From Thermanaerothrix sp034436175 (lineage in GTDB: Bacteria > Chloroflexota > Anaerolineae > Anaerolineales > Anaerolineaceae), in contig CAYRUO010000002.1 in assembly GCA_964427505.1 (NCBI GenBank), positions 248,001-312,000 on the forward strand: a stretch of DNA of 64,000 nucleotides, read 5' to 3'. A program made the position numbers and the translations under genes. Of the stretch, positions 33,686-42,724 are shown piece after piece (position 1 is the first letter of the stretch; each line of letters opens with the position of its first letter). The notes under the pieces were generated by a model, which did no database searches, was not told where the DNA came from, and was given only the letters and a program-made list of their open reading frames with translations.

Positions 33686-34877
33686 CCTGGATGACACTTT
33701 ACTGATTAATAATGCCGAATTATTCCAAGAGATCTACTTGAAAGCCCTGGCCGAACATCTCAAACCGCATGTTCCGCCGGAAAAAATGATATCTCAACTC
33801 TTGGCCGCAACTCGTGCCATGTATAAAAAGAAGACCCCGCAGGGCACTTTAAAAGATACCTTTGACACCCATTTTTATCCCGCCCTCGGGGTCTCCCCCT
33901 CTAAAATGCAGCCCCTCATAGATGATTTTTACATCCGAATCTTTCCAACCTTACGTGACTACACCCAACCCAGGCCCGAAGCAGTGGAATTAATTCAAAC
34001 GGCTTTATCTCACGGGCATTGGGTTGTCATTGCGACAAACCCTCTTTTTCCTCGTGTTGCAATATTGGAAAGGTTACGCTGGGCAAACCTTCCCCCAGAA
34101 ACTTATCCTTTTACCCTGATACCAGATTACGAAACATTTCACTTCTGCAAGCCCCATCCTGCTTTTCTGGCCGAGATCTTAGCAACGCTACGCTGGCCCG
34201 AGAATCCCGCAGTGATGATCGGTAACAGTCTTGAAGAAGACATCCTTCCTGCCGAGATGCTCGGCTTACCCACTTATTGGGTCAATGAGAAACTTCAGAC
34301 CAACGTTTACCAGAAACATCCTTTAAGTTCCCGAGGATCGCTTTCCGGAGTTTGGACCTGGATAAACAACATCGAAAATGCTATTCGTGAGATCGGGGTT
34401 AAGACCCCACCTGCCATCCTCGCTGTTTTGGCTGCCACACCTGCGGCTGTTGAAAACCTGACCCGTGATTTACCCCCTGCCCTTTGGACAACCCGCCCCG
34501 TTCCTCATGAGTGGGCAGTGAATGAAATCATTTGTCATTTGCGAGACGTAGATGCTGAGGTCAATCTCCCTCGCCTAAAGGCAATCCTTTCCAATGAAAA
34601 TCCTTTTATCGCTGGTATAGATACCGACAATTGGGCTGAGGCACGTAATTATCGTGCTCAGGATGGCATGGCAGCCCTTAAATCTTTCATGACTACGCGA
34701 ATAAATATTCTAGACCAATTAGAATCTCTTACACCTAACGATTGGCAGCGCGCAGCCCGTCACGCCATCTTCGGTCACACCACCTTGCAAGAACTTATGG
34801 AATTCGTTGCAACTCACGATCAAGCGCACATCCGTCAAATTGGCAACACCATTGACCAAGTGCGGTCGCGGTTATAA
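33663..34877 (+). CDS. HAD hydrolase fused to a DinB-like domain
   Basis: Residues 1-235 of this 404-aa protein are a HAD phosphatase: DLDDT nucleophile (D8, D10), motif II IATNPL near 119, K in FCKPHP near 165, and acidic GNSLEEDI near 187. Residues 250-404 look like a DinB/YfiT four-helix domain (WAVNEIICHLRDVDAEV and HDQAHIRQI contribute the metal-binding His residues). DinB-like proteins are metal-dependent enzymes often acting on thiols. I know the two domains separately; their union here is unusual. The ATG overlaps the Cys-rich gene upstream. Its end lies 2 bp from the next gene, which is convergent. Confidence 0.8.
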   Translation: MTLTLLIDLDDTLLINNAELFQEIYLKALAEHLKPHVPPEKMISQLLAATRAMYKKKTPQGTLKDTFDTHFYPALGVSPSKMQPLIDDFYIRIFPTLRDYTQPRPEAVELIQTALSHGHWVVIATNPLFPRVAILERLRWANLPPETYPFTLIPDYETFHFCKPHPAFLAEILATLRWPENPAVMIGNSLEEDILPAEMLGLPTYWVNEKLQTNVYQKHPLSSRGSLSGVWTWINNIENAIREIGVKTPPAILAVLAATPAAVENLTRDLPPALWTTRPVPHEWAVNEIICHLRDVDAEVNLPRLKAILSNENPFIAGIDTDNWAEARNYRAQDGMAALKSFMTTRINILDQLESLTPNDWQRAARHAIFGHTTLQELMEFVATHDQAHIRQIGNTIDQVRSRL

Positions 34878-34879
34878 GT

Positions 34880-35800
34880 CTAACGTTGTTCTGCCCCAGC
34901 GCCGGTCTCGGAAGGCGCAGAAGGTGTTTCAACGCGAAATACATCCAGAATGCGGCGCACGATCTCATAAACCACATTCTGCTTAAAGCCGGAAATCCAT
35001 GCCAGAACATAAATGACAAAGGCCGAACGAATATTCAAGCCAGGCTCAATACCCGCAGTAAGCGAGAAGAAGCCTGCCTGAATGACCAAAAAGATAAATC
35101 CACCTAACATGACACCCAGAATTGGATTGGTGAGATACCACAACGCATACTGAGGATCAAAATCCTGCTCTTTTGCAATATGCTTCCAAAGCGCATAGAG
35201 CGCCCCAACCACCCCACCCAATCCGCCCCAAATTAGACTGCTCAATAGGTGGACAAGGTTGACCTCTGTGATTGGGCTGGAATTACGGATCATCTCATAA
35301 GTTGGCATCATATTGATCTGGACTAACCCCCAAATAAACACAACAAACCACAAAATCTCATAGAAAAATAGAGGGGTTCCAACTCGTTGGGAGGCCCTGA
35401 CCATCCGCTCACGAAATGCCAAATGATACTCCACCTCGCTCAGAAGGCGCTCGGCCTCTTCATAATATGCGCTACCTTGGCTCACCAAATTTTGAGCCTG
35501 TTCCAATAAACTAAGGTAAGCGATTGCTTTCTGTGCATTATTAATACTTGTGTGGATTTTGAGCCGTGCATTTTCCACCCGTTGGATAAAGACGCGTAAG
35601 AAACCTTCTTTCCACTCAGTTTCCCCGAGTAAAGGAAGAGTAGCCGCGGTTGGCGAGAGATCTGAGCGCTCAGTTTCGGGGGAAACAGAACCTTTTATAT
35701 TTGGTTCCGGGGTTAATACTGGGGTTTCTTCGGTACCCACAGTATCATCAGCGAGATCACTCACCTCAGTCACGTACGGTTTGGGCTCTTGATCAGACAT
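34880..35800 (-). CDS. Membrane protein with acidic N-terminus and coiled coil
   Basis: This 306-aa protein has an acidic, Pro/Thr/Glu-rich N-terminus (1-65), a helical region (70-130: QRVENARLKIHTSINNAQKAI and YYEEAERLLSEVE), then four probable membrane helices between about 140 and 285, ending in a Ser/Pro-rich tail. The start at 35800 was chosen because GGAG lies in front and the upstream extension to 35896 is unlikely. It is convergent with the HAD-DinB gene, ending 2 bp away. No family is recognised. A role in membrane organisation or sensing is possible but not shown. Confidence 0.65.
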   Translation of the reverse strand: MSDQEPKPYVTEVSDLADDTVGTEETPVLTPEPNIKGSVSPETERSDLSPTAATLPLLGETEWKEGFLRVFIQRVENARLKIHTSINNAQKAIAYLSLLEQAQNLVSQGSAYYEEAERLLSEVEYHLAFRERMVRASQRVGTPLFFYEILWFVVFIWGLVQINMMPTYEMIRNSSPITEVNLVHLLSSLIWGGLGGVVGALYALWKHIAKEQDFDPQYALWYLTNPILGVMLGGFIFLVIQAGFFSLTAGIEPGLNIRSAFVIYVLAWISGFKQNVVYEIVRRILDVFRVETPSAPSETGAGAEQR

Positions 35801-35934
35801 CTCCCACTCCTTTACCCCAAGGATATTTTGAGTATATCCATGCCATATTGACCTGTCAAATGAGAGAACGCTTTTAGAAGGCTGTACGAGCACCAAGCAG
35901 GTTTTTATTTATCCTGGTATCTTGGTGTTTAGAT

Positions 35935-35943
35935 TGGTATAAT
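35935..35943 (+). promoter_or_regulatory. Extended -10 promoter of ftsH
   Basis: TGGTATAAT is an extended -10 element, 57 bp before the GTG start. The -35 is weak, as usual for such promoters. Confidence 0.6.
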
Positions 35944-35999
35944 TCCCCCTAGAGAAAGCCATGCAACCATTTACAGGTTAAAAACTGACGGAGGTCAGT

Positions 36000-37859
36000 G
36001 TGAATTCACGCAACCAATCTTACATCATCTACCTGCTGCTGTTCGTAGCCATCATTGTTATGGTGGTCTACAATTTCAGCCAGCGGGGAAGTACGTCCGA
36101 GGTTTCGATCAATCAACTGGCTGAGGATATCAAACAGGGGCGCGTCAGCAAAATCGAAGAGAATGAAAATCGTCTGCGCGTTGTGTACAAGGACTTGACA
36201 GAGGCTGTTTCCACAAAGGAAGCTGATGCCACTCTGGTTGAACAATTGCTGAATTTGGGTGTGACCCAAGAGCAACTTCATCCGAACAACATTAGCATCA
36301 TTATCAAACCCCCAAGCCCCTGGCTAGGGGTAATTACAGCCTTGGGGTACATTCTGCCCTTCCTCATTCTCATCGGAGCGTTCTTCTTTATCTTTCGCCA
36401 AGCGCAAGGCACCAATAATGCCGCGATGTCTTTTGGTAAATCACGGGCGCGAATGTTCACCGGAGACCATCCAACGGTAACATTCGCCGATGTGGCTGGC
36501 GTAGACGAAGCCAAAGAAGAACTCAGAGAAGTGGTGGAATTCCTGCGCGAGCCGCAGAAATTTATCGCCTTAGGTGCGCGCATCCCGAAGGGTGTGCTTT
36601 TGGTTGGTCCCCCGGGCACGGGAAAGACGTTATTGGCAAAGGCCGTTTCGGGAGAAGCCGGGGTACCTTTCTTCTCCATTTCTGGTTCGGAGTTCGTGGA
36701 AATGTTCGTGGGCGTTGGTGCCAGCCGGGTGCGCGACCTCTTTGACCAAGCCAAGCGTCACTCACCCTGTATCGTCTTCGTGGACGAAATTGACGCGGTT
36801 GGGCGTCAGCGTGGGGCCGGACTGGGTGGTAGCCATGATGAGCGCGAGCAGACTTTGAACCAATTGTTGGTCGAAATGGACGGCTTCGACACCGACACCA
36901 ACATTATCATTATGGCCGCCACTAATCGTCCGGATATCCTTGATCCCGCTCTGCTACGACCTGGGCGTTTTGATCGTCGGGTCGTCCTTGATCGCCCAGA
37001 TGTACGAGGGCGCGAAGCCATCCTGCGTGTTCATGTGAAGGGGAAACCCCTGGATAGTGATGTGGATCTCTCGATTTTAGCGCGTGCCACCCCTGGTTTT
37101 GTCGGTGCCGATCTTGAAAATCTAGTTAACGAAGCCGCCATCCTCGCTGCGCGTCGCAATCGCAAAAGCATTTCTATGGCTGAGTTTGAGGAAGCCATTG
37201 AACGTGTTATCGCCGGGCCAGAGCGCAAGAGTCGCCTGATCAGCCAGGAAGAAAAACGCATCATTGCCTATCATGAAGCCGGGCATGCTGTAGTAATGAA
37301 TGCTCTGCCTGAGGCCGACCCGGTGCAAAAGGTCTCGATCATCGCGCGTGGCATGGCCGCTGGTTATACTCTCTCGTTACCCCAAGAGGATCGTACCCTC
37401 ATGCCGCGCAAGAAACTGATTGCCGAGATGGTTGGATTATTGGGAGGGCGAGCTGCAGAGGAATTGGTCTTTGATGATATTACCTCTGGTGCCGGCAACG
37501 ATCTAGAACGGGTTACTCAATTAGCGCGAATGATGGTCACACGCTTAGGCATGAGCGAAGAACTTGGACCAATGGTTTACGGCCAGAAGGAAGAATTGAT
37601 CTTCCTGGGACGAGAGATCGCGGAGCAGCGCGATTACTCTGAAGCCGTGGCCGAGCAAATTGATCGTGAGGTACGGCGCTTGGTCAACGAAGCCTACCAA
37701 AAGGCGCGCCAATTGCTGATTCAATATCGCGATAAACTGGATGCTGTGGCTCAGCGCTTGCTAGAAGTGGAAACGCTCTCGCGAGAAGAATTCGAAGCCA
37801 TCTTCCCACCCCCAGTCCCGAAGCACAGCGGTATTCCCAGCATGGTTTCTAATAACTAA
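36000..37859 (+). CDS. ftsH: ATP-dependent zinc metalloprotease FtsH
   Basis: The 619-aa membrane protease has an N-terminal helix (9-27), an external domain, a second helix (about 104-128), and the AAA domain with Walker A GPPGTGKT at 203-210, Walker B FVDEIDAVGRQRG, and the second region of homology ATNRPDILDPALLRPGRFDRR split by the arginine finger. The zinc site is HEAGH at 425-429 with the distant Asp in LERVTQLARMMV. FtsH degrades misfolded membrane and regulatory proteins. The start is GTG at 36000 with CGGAGGTCA upstream. A terminator follows directly. Confidence 0.97.
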   Translation: MNSRNQSYIIYLLLFVAIIVMVVYNFSQRGSTSEVSINQLAEDIKQGRVSKIEENENRLRVVYKDLTEAVSTKEADATLVEQLLNLGVTQEQLHPNNISIIIKPPSPWLGVITALGYILPFLILIGAFFFIFRQAQGTNNAAMSFGKSRARMFTGDHPTVTFADVAGVDEAKEELREVVEFLREPQKFIALGARIPKGVLLVGPPGTGKTLLAKAVSGEAGVPFFSISGSEFVEMFVGVGASRVRDLFDQAKRHSPCIVFVDEIDAVGRQRGAGLGGSHDEREQTLNQLLVEMDGFDTDTNIIIMAATNRPDILDPALLRPGRFDRRVVLDRPDVRGREAILRVHVKGKPLDSDVDLSILARATPGFVGADLENLVNEAAILAARRNRKSISMAEFEEAIERVIAGPERKSRLISQEEKRIIAYHEAGHAVVMNALPEADPVQKVSIIARGMAAGYTLSLPQEDRTLMPRKKLIAEMVGLLGGRAAEELVFDDITSGAGNDLERVTQLARMMVTRLGMSEELGPMVYGQKEELIFLGREIAEQRDYSEAVAEQIDREVRRLVNEAYQKARQLLIQYRDKLDAVAQRLLEVETLSREEFEAIFPPPVPKHSGIPSMVSNN

Positions 37860-37880
37860 ATTAGCGTTTCGGACAAACGC

Positions 37881-37909
37881 ACGAGCGCCTCTGAGAGGCG
37901 CTCGTTTTA
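37881..37909 (+). terminator. Rho-independent terminator of ftsH
   Basis: An 11-bp perfect stem (ACGAGCGCCTC / GAGGCGCTCGT) with the 3-nt loop TGA is followed by TTTTATT. It also lies at the end of the convergent 142-aa gene. Confidence 0.88.
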
Positions 37910-38335
37910 TTCCCTCGTTAGAAGTTTTACCTTTAGTTTTTCCCACGCACCGTTCCACGGGGTTCCTAACCGATGATGAACCGGCACTTCGACATGGGAT
38001 ACTTTCCCTGCTATTTCACCAACTAGACGGGCCACAAAGTCCCAATCCTCATCAGCAATGGCTTTCCGTAATTGCTGGCTCAACATTTGAGTCCATTCCC
38101 AATCGAGCCGAAAACGATCTGCCTTTAACCAGTACCCCCGTTTTTCCCACGCTTTAACGGTTTCATCAATATTTTGGGCAATCTCTTCCATTGCAAGCAC
38201 CAGGAAGGCTACCAAATCACGCGTTTGGGCATCTATCATCCCTCTGTGCATCAACTCGCGCACGGCTAATGCCAGGGCTCTCACCAATGTTTGTCGTTGC
38301 TTACCCACGCCATCGGTTTGAATCACGCGGCTCAA
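37907..38335 (-). CDS. Conserved-looking helical protein (142 aa)
   Basis: This 142-aa protein is mostly helical and Arg/Trp-rich (VRALALAVRELMHRGMID, then AMEEIAQNIDETVKAWEKRGYW). It has no membrane helix or metal motif. The start is TTG at 38335 with a strong AGGAGG 5 nt upstream, which makes translation credible. It is convergent with ftsH and lies between it and the tRNA-Leu promoter. I do not recognise the family. The many Arg, Lys and Trp residues suggest nucleic-acid or membrane contacts, but this is only an impression. Confidence 0.65.
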   Translation of the reverse strand: MSRVIQTDGVGKQRQTLVRALALAVRELMHRGMIDAQTRDLVAFLVLAMEEIAQNIDETVKAWEKRGYWLKADRFRLDWEWTQMLSQQLRKAIADEDWDFVARLVGEIAGKVSHVEVPVHHRLGTPWNGAWEKLKVKLLTRE

Positions 38336-38467
38336 AGGTCCTCCTATTCGTAAATGAAGTAAATAAGTGCTCGAATTATAGCCTTAATTTGATCTATAAC
38401 GCAAAAAATGACGAACTGGCGACCCGCTCACTGCAGTGCGATAGAACAAACCCGCGCGAAGCGATTA

Positions 38468-38496
38468 TTGACGTTAGGGATAGTTCTGCTTATAAT
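38468..38496 (+). promoter_or_regulatory. Promoter of tRNA-Leu(TAG)
   Basis: TTGACG (38468-38473) and a perfect TATAAT (38491-38496) are spaced by 17 nt, 12 bp before the tRNA. This is a strong consensus promoter. Confidence 0.85.
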
Positions 38497-38507
38497 TCCG
38501 CCTGCCA

Positions 38508-38592
38508 GGGGAAGTGCTGGAATTGGCAGACAGGCGTGACTTAGGATCACGTGCCGCAAGGCGTGCGGGTTCGAGTCCCGCCTTCCCCACCA
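38508..38592 (+). tRNA. tRNA-Leu (anticodon TAG)
   Basis: The acceptor arms GGGGAAG and CTTCCCC pair, the anticodon loop CTTAGGA with CGTGA/TCACG stem gives TAG, and the T arm GCGGG/CCCGC closes GTTCGAGTC. A long variable arm marks a class II tRNA. CCA is encoded at 38590-38592. Confidence 0.95.
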
Positions 38593-38627
38593 AAGCGAAA
38601 CATTCTCAAGTGAAAGGATGACATTAA

Positions 38628-40115
38628 GTGGTGACCATCATCGAAAAAACACTGCGTGAAGATCATCAGGCTTACATTGTAGCCGAATTCGAGCCCGAGA
38701 TTTGGGAAAACTATAAACGCAAAGCCACAAAAAAATTGGGGGAAAGAGTACGCATTCCGGGATTTCGACCGGGTAAAGCGCCGCTGGAAATGGTGCGCCG
38801 AGCGGTCGGTAATGAAGCCATCGAAGAACTTGCTATCGAACTGCTCGTAGACGAAAAGTACGGGGATGTCCTCACTGCAGCCGAAGTATCTCCCGGTGCG
38901 CCAGGGCGACTTGAGGATATTGTTAGCCGTGATCCCTTACGCTTGGCCTTTACCGTGCCACTAGAACCCACGGTAGAATTGGGCGATTATCGTAGCATTC
39001 GAATCGAATCTGAGCCCCCGGTTGTTACCGAGGAAGAGGTCGAAGAGTATATCGAAAATGTGTTATTAGCCAACTCCGTTGCCGAGCCGGTGGAACGCCC
39101 CGCCCAAGAAGGCGATGTGGTCTATATTAAATATCAATGGGCAGTTCTTGAAAACGAGGATCAACCGGGTGAGTTCTCGGTGCCCGAGTCTGCCGAGTAT
39201 ATCGTAGGGCGAAAAACGGAAAGCGAACGACCTTTCCCCGGTTTTTCCCAACACCTTATTGGTTTGACCGCCGACCAGGAAGTCACCTTTATCCACGAAT
39301 ATCCCGCCGATTGGGAGGATGAGACCCTGCGGGGCAAAAAGGTGGCGTATAAGGTCACCATACAAAGCATCAAAGAACTGCACATCCCCGAACTGACAGA
39401 TGATTTTGTAAAATCCACCTTCACCGATCTCAGCTCCGTGGAAGAATTCCGAGCCCGCGTCCGCACTGTACTCGAGTCCAATCAGCGCGCACGGGCAGAT
39501 GCCGACCTGGCCGAGCAGATGCTGGATCGCATTCATGAACAAGCCACCTTCAAGTATCCCCCTCAACTCGTTGACGAAGAGATCCAGCGCCAACTCGCCC
39601 GCTGGGAAAGCGAACTGCAAAAATACGGCCTTAACCTCGATTCTTATTTGCGAATCACAAACAAAGACGCCCAGACGTTTGTCAACGAAACCGTGCGCCC
39701 CGAAGCCGTTAAAGCCTTAGAGCGCCGGCTGTTAATTGACAAACTCATCGCCCAAGAAAATATTCAACTCTCACAGGAATCCTACCAGCGCGCCCTCCAA
39801 AGCCTAGCCGGGGAACTCTCTCAACTTCCCAAACGAGAGCAGAAACGACTGGACAACCGCCGTATCTCGGCAGAACTGGAACGTCGTCTTACCAATGAAC
39901 TGGTGGGAGAACTGATTGAGCGTCTCAAAGCGATTGCCAGTGGGCAACTCGATCAAATCTCAGCCCAAGCCACGGACGAAACTACTCCCAGCACCAATGC
40001 TACTGCTGAAGAGACCGGGGCGGTTGAGTCCGAGTCATCAGAGGAAGATGCTACAGAGGCTGTCCAAGTTAAGCCAAATACAGTAGAATCTATTCAGGAA
40101 ACATCCGAAACCTAA
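38628..40115 (+). CDS. tig: Trigger factor
   Basis: The 495-aa chaperone has the ribosome-binding domain (about 1-115, with GFRPGKAPLEMVRRAVG around 48-64), the FKBP-type peptidyl-prolyl domain (about 160-250: EGDVVYIKYQWAV, then FIHEYPADW), and a helical C-terminal domain (about 260-440). It meets nascent chains at the ribosome exit and has isomerase activity. The last 45 residues are a Thr/Ser/Glu-rich acidic tail that makes it longer than usual. The frame begins with tandem GTG codons (38628, 38631); AAAGGATG upstream could serve either. clpP follows 25 bp later, as in many bacteria. Confidence 0.95.
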   Translation: MVTIIEKTLREDHQAYIVAEFEPEIWENYKRKATKKLGERVRIPGFRPGKAPLEMVRRAVGNEAIEELAIELLVDEKYGDVLTAAEVSPGAPGRLEDIVSRDPLRLAFTVPLEPTVELGDYRSIRIESEPPVVTEEEVEEYIENVLLANSVAEPVERPAQEGDVVYIKYQWAVLENEDQPGEFSVPESAEYIVGRKTESERPFPGFSQHLIGLTADQEVTFIHEYPADWEDETLRGKKVAYKVTIQSIKELHIPELTDDFVKSTFTDLSSVEEFRARVRTVLESNQRARADADLAEQMLDRIHEQATFKYPPQLVDEEIQRQLARWESELQKYGLNLDSYLRITNKDAQTFVNETVRPEAVKALERRLLIDKLIAQENIQLSQESYQRALQSLAGELSQLPKREQKRLDNRRISAELERRLTNELVGELIERLKAIASGQLDQISAQATDETTPSTNATAEETGAVESESSEEDATEAVQVKPNTVESIQETSET

Positions 40116-40140
40116 ACGATTAGGAAAGTGAAGGGATTTT

Positions 40141-40746
40141 ATGAGTTTGAACAACTTTGACTTAATCATTCCCATGGTCATCGAATCCTCGGCACGAGGT
40201 GAGCGTGCCTACGATATCTATTCGCTCCTTCTCAAAGAGCGGATCATCTTTGTCGGCACCCCGATTGATGACCAGGTGGCTAATCTGATCGTCGCCCAGT
40301 TGCTCTACCTGAGCCGGGAAGACCCCGAAAAGGGTATCCAGATGTATATTAACTCGCCTGGTGGGCAGATTTACGCTGGCTTAGCCATCTACGACACCAT
40401 GAAGATGATCCCCAATAAAATCAGCACGGTAGCAGTTGGAGTAACTGCATCTTTCGGCACCGTGCTCCTTGCGGCAGGTACCAAGGGACAGCGCTACGCC
40501 CTACCTCACGCCACCATCCACATGCACCAACCGTTGGGTGGCGCTCAAGGTCAGGCATCGGATATTGAGATCCAGGCGCGTGAGATTCTCCGCCTAAAAT
40601 CTCAACTCAACCAAATCCTGGCAGAGTGCACCGGACAGCCGCTAGAAGTTATCGAGCGGGATACCGAGCGCGACTTCTACCTGGATGCCTATCAGGCTGT
40701 CGAATACGGCATTGTAGACCAAGTGCTGACACCCCCTGAAAAATAG
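40141..40746 (+). CDS. clpP: ATP-dependent Clp protease proteolytic subunit
   Basis: The 201-aa peptidase has NSPGG at 71-75, the nucleophile S104 in GVTASFGTVLL, the catalytic H129 in MHQP, and an Asp near 178. It forms the 14-mer barrel that degrades proteins fed by ClpX or ClpC. The nucleophile segment has Thr-Ala-Ser-Phe rather than the usual Ala-Ala-Ser-Met. GTGAAGGG lies 9 nt before the ATG. It follows tig, an order often continued by clpX, but clpX is not here. Confidence 0.95.
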   Translation: MSLNNFDLIIPMVIESSARGERAYDIYSLLLKERIIFVGTPIDDQVANLIVAQLLYLSREDPEKGIQMYINSPGGQIYAGLAIYDTMKMIPNKISTVAVGVTASFGTVLLAAGTKGQRYALPHATIHMHQPLGGAQGQASDIEIQAREILRLKSQLNQILAECTGQPLEVIERDTERDFYLDAYQAVEYGIVDQVLTPPEK

Positions 40747-40797
40747 GGTATCCTCGATCTGCTCTGCCGTTCCTTTACACCTGTTTAGCCCACTGCG

Positions 40798-40823
40798 AGC
40801 CGGATAGCCCTTGCTGTCCGGCT
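40798..40823. terminator. Hairpin between clpP and the HAD-IIA gene
   Basis: An 11-bp stem with one G-T pair (AGCCGGATAGC / GCTGTCCGGCT) encloses CCTT, about 50 bp after clpP. No T-run follows, so it could be a weak terminator or a processing signal. Confidence 0.45.
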
Positions 40824-40842
40824 TGCGCTATCGGAGAGAACG

Positions 40843-41655
40843 ATGATCCAAACCCTCATACCACCGGTACGCGCATTAATTCTCGACATGGACGGAGTCC
40901 TGTGGCGAGGCGATCAACCGATCGGCAACTTGCCAGCCATCTTTGAGACGATCCAAGCACAAGGCTTGCGTGTGGCTCTGGCTACCAACAATGCCACCCG
41001 TACGGCTGAGCAGTATGCTCAAAAGCTCTTACGATTTGGGGTTACATTTGACCCCCAATTCATCGTTACGTCTGCCGATGCCACAGCTTATTATCTGCAT
41101 CAGCAGTTCCCACAGGGAGGGCCAATTTACCTCATTGGCGAAGAAGGACTGCGCCAAGCCCTCGCCCAATACGGCTTTCACCCGGTTGAAGATGGTCAAG
41201 TCCTCGCCGTAGTCGCCGGCCTGGATCGTCAACTTACCTATGAAAAACTGCGCAGGGCCACCCTTCTCATTCGCCAAGGAATCCCTTTTATTGGCACCAA
41301 TCCCGATCGCACCTATCCAAGCCCGGAAGGATTGGTGCCCGGTGCAGGCACGGTATTAGCCGCCCTGGAAGCCGCCAGTGATGTTCGGCCCATCATCATC
41401 GGCAAACCTTTTCCCACCCTGTTCCGAGTAGCATTGGAGCGCCTTAACAGCCATCCCCAAGAAACATTGGTGGTTGGAGACCGACTGGACACCGATATCC
41501 TGGGCGCCCAACAAGCAGGACTACGCGCAGCCTTGGTATTAAGTGGAGTAACCACTACCGAAGAAGCCCGTCATTGGTCACCACCCCCTAACCTCATTGC
41601 GCCTACCCTTGCTCACCTATTAGGTATAGAGCAGAACGATGACCCAGAATCATAA
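40843..41655 (+). CDS. HAD-IIA family phosphatase (NagD/phosphoglycolate phosphatase-like)
   Basis: The 270-aa protein has the HAD-IIA plan: DMDGVLWRG (D15, D17), ATNNATRT motif II at about 47-54 and a long cap domain between. IGKPFPTLF carries the motif III Lys and VVGDRLDTDILGA is motif IV. Substrates of the family include p-nitrophenyl phosphate, UMP, phosphoglycolate and glycerol phosphate. GGAGAGAACG precedes the ATG. It overlaps rlmN by 17 bp, so the two are co-translated. The physiological substrate is not evident. Confidence 0.88.
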   Translation: MIQTLIPPVRALILDMDGVLWRGDQPIGNLPAIFETIQAQGLRVALATNNATRTAEQYAQKLLRFGVTFDPQFIVTSADATAYYLHQQFPQGGPIYLIGEEGLRQALAQYGFHPVEDGQVLAVVAGLDRQLTYEKLRRATLLIRQGIPFIGTNPDRTYPSPEGLVPGAGTVLAALEAASDVRPIIIGKPFPTLFRVALERLNSHPQETLVVGDRLDTDILGAQQAGLRAALVLSGVTTTEEARHWSPPPNLIAPTLAHLLGIEQNDDPES

Positions 41656-42709
41656 CTCTCCACGCAAGTTTATTCTTGATCTCGCATTCATCGAATTGGA
41701 GAACGTCCTTAAAGAATGGGGTGAACCCGCTTATCGTGCCGAGCAAATCTGGCGCGGACTTTATCAACAGTTATGGACAGTACCAGATCAATTTACCACC
41801 TTACCCAAAGGTCTGCGCCAGAGGCTAGGTGAAGCGTTTACATTCAGTCACCTTAAACCGGTAACTTCGTTGCGCTCCAGCGATGGCAATACCATCAAGA
41901 CCTTGTTTCAACTGCCGGATGAATTAGCCATCGAGGCCGTCCTCATGCGGTATGAGCGCCGCAATACGCTCTGCATCTCCACCCAAGTGGGCTGTGCGAT
42001 GGGCTGTGTCTTCTGCGCTACCGGACAAATGGGCTTCAAACGCCACCTCTCTCCCGGCGAAATCGTGGAACAAGTGCTGTATTATGCCCGCCTACTGCGT
42101 CAAGAAAACGAACAGGTTACCAATGTCGTTGTCATGGGCATGGGAGAGCCTTTTCATAACTACGATGCTACGATGAAAGCCATAGATATTCTTAACCACC
42201 CGCTGGGCATGAATCTCGGCGCCAGGCGTTTTACGATTTCAACCGTGGGTCTGGTTCCGGCCATTCGGCGTTTTGCCACCGAAAAGCGGCAAGTCAATCT
42301 TGCCATCAGTCTGCACGCCACGCGAGATGATTTACGCAGCAGTCTTTTGCCTATTAACCGCAAATATCCTATCCAAGAAGTATTGGCCGCCTGTCGTGAT
42401 TATGTGGCACAAACGGGACGACGCATTACTTTTGAATGGGCGCTCATTCAAGGGGTTAATGACTCGGTAGAAACGGCGCGAGAATTAGCAACACTGCTCA
42501 AAGGATTGCTGTGTCATGTTAACGTCATTCCTCTAAATCCAACCCGGCGCTACTCCGGAACAGGAAGCACACGAGAACGCGCAAACGCCTTTAAAGCCGA
42601 ATTGGAACGCCACGGCATCCCCTGCACCGTGCGCATCCGCCGCGGCATAGACATCCAGGCCGGTTGTGGACAATTGGCTACACTACATAATGCAAACACC
42701 CAGGAGTGA
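41639..42709 (+). CDS. rlmN: 23S rRNA (adenine2503-C2)-methyltransferase
   Basis: The 356-aa radical SAM enzyme has the iron-sulfur motif CAMGCVFC (C119, C123, C126), the upstream catalytic Cys C112 in TLCISTQVG, and a late Cys in QAGCGQL near 345. Both act in the methyl-transfer mechanism. GMGEPFHNYD and the ISLHA segment are typical. It methylates A2503 of 23S rRNA and can modify some tRNAs. The start overlaps the HAD gene; ftsY follows 15 bp later. Cfr-type resistance enzymes are close relatives, but the context and motifs favour RlmN. Confidence 0.95.
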   Translation: MTQNHNSPRKFILDLAFIELENVLKEWGEPAYRAEQIWRGLYQQLWTVPDQFTTLPKGLRQRLGEAFTFSHLKPVTSLRSSDGNTIKTLFQLPDELAIEAVLMRYERRNTLCISTQVGCAMGCVFCATGQMGFKRHLSPGEIVEQVLYYARLLRQENEQVTNVVVMGMGEPFHNYDATMKAIDILNHPLGMNLGARRFTISTVGLVPAIRRFATEKRQVNLAISLHATRDDLRSSLLPINRKYPIQEVLAACRDYVAQTGRRITFEWALIQGVNDSVETARELATLLKGLLCHVNVIPLNPTRRYSGTGSTRERANAFKAELERHGIPCTVRIRRGIDIQAGCGQLATLHNANTQE

Positions 42710-42724
42710 TATAATCTACGCGCT

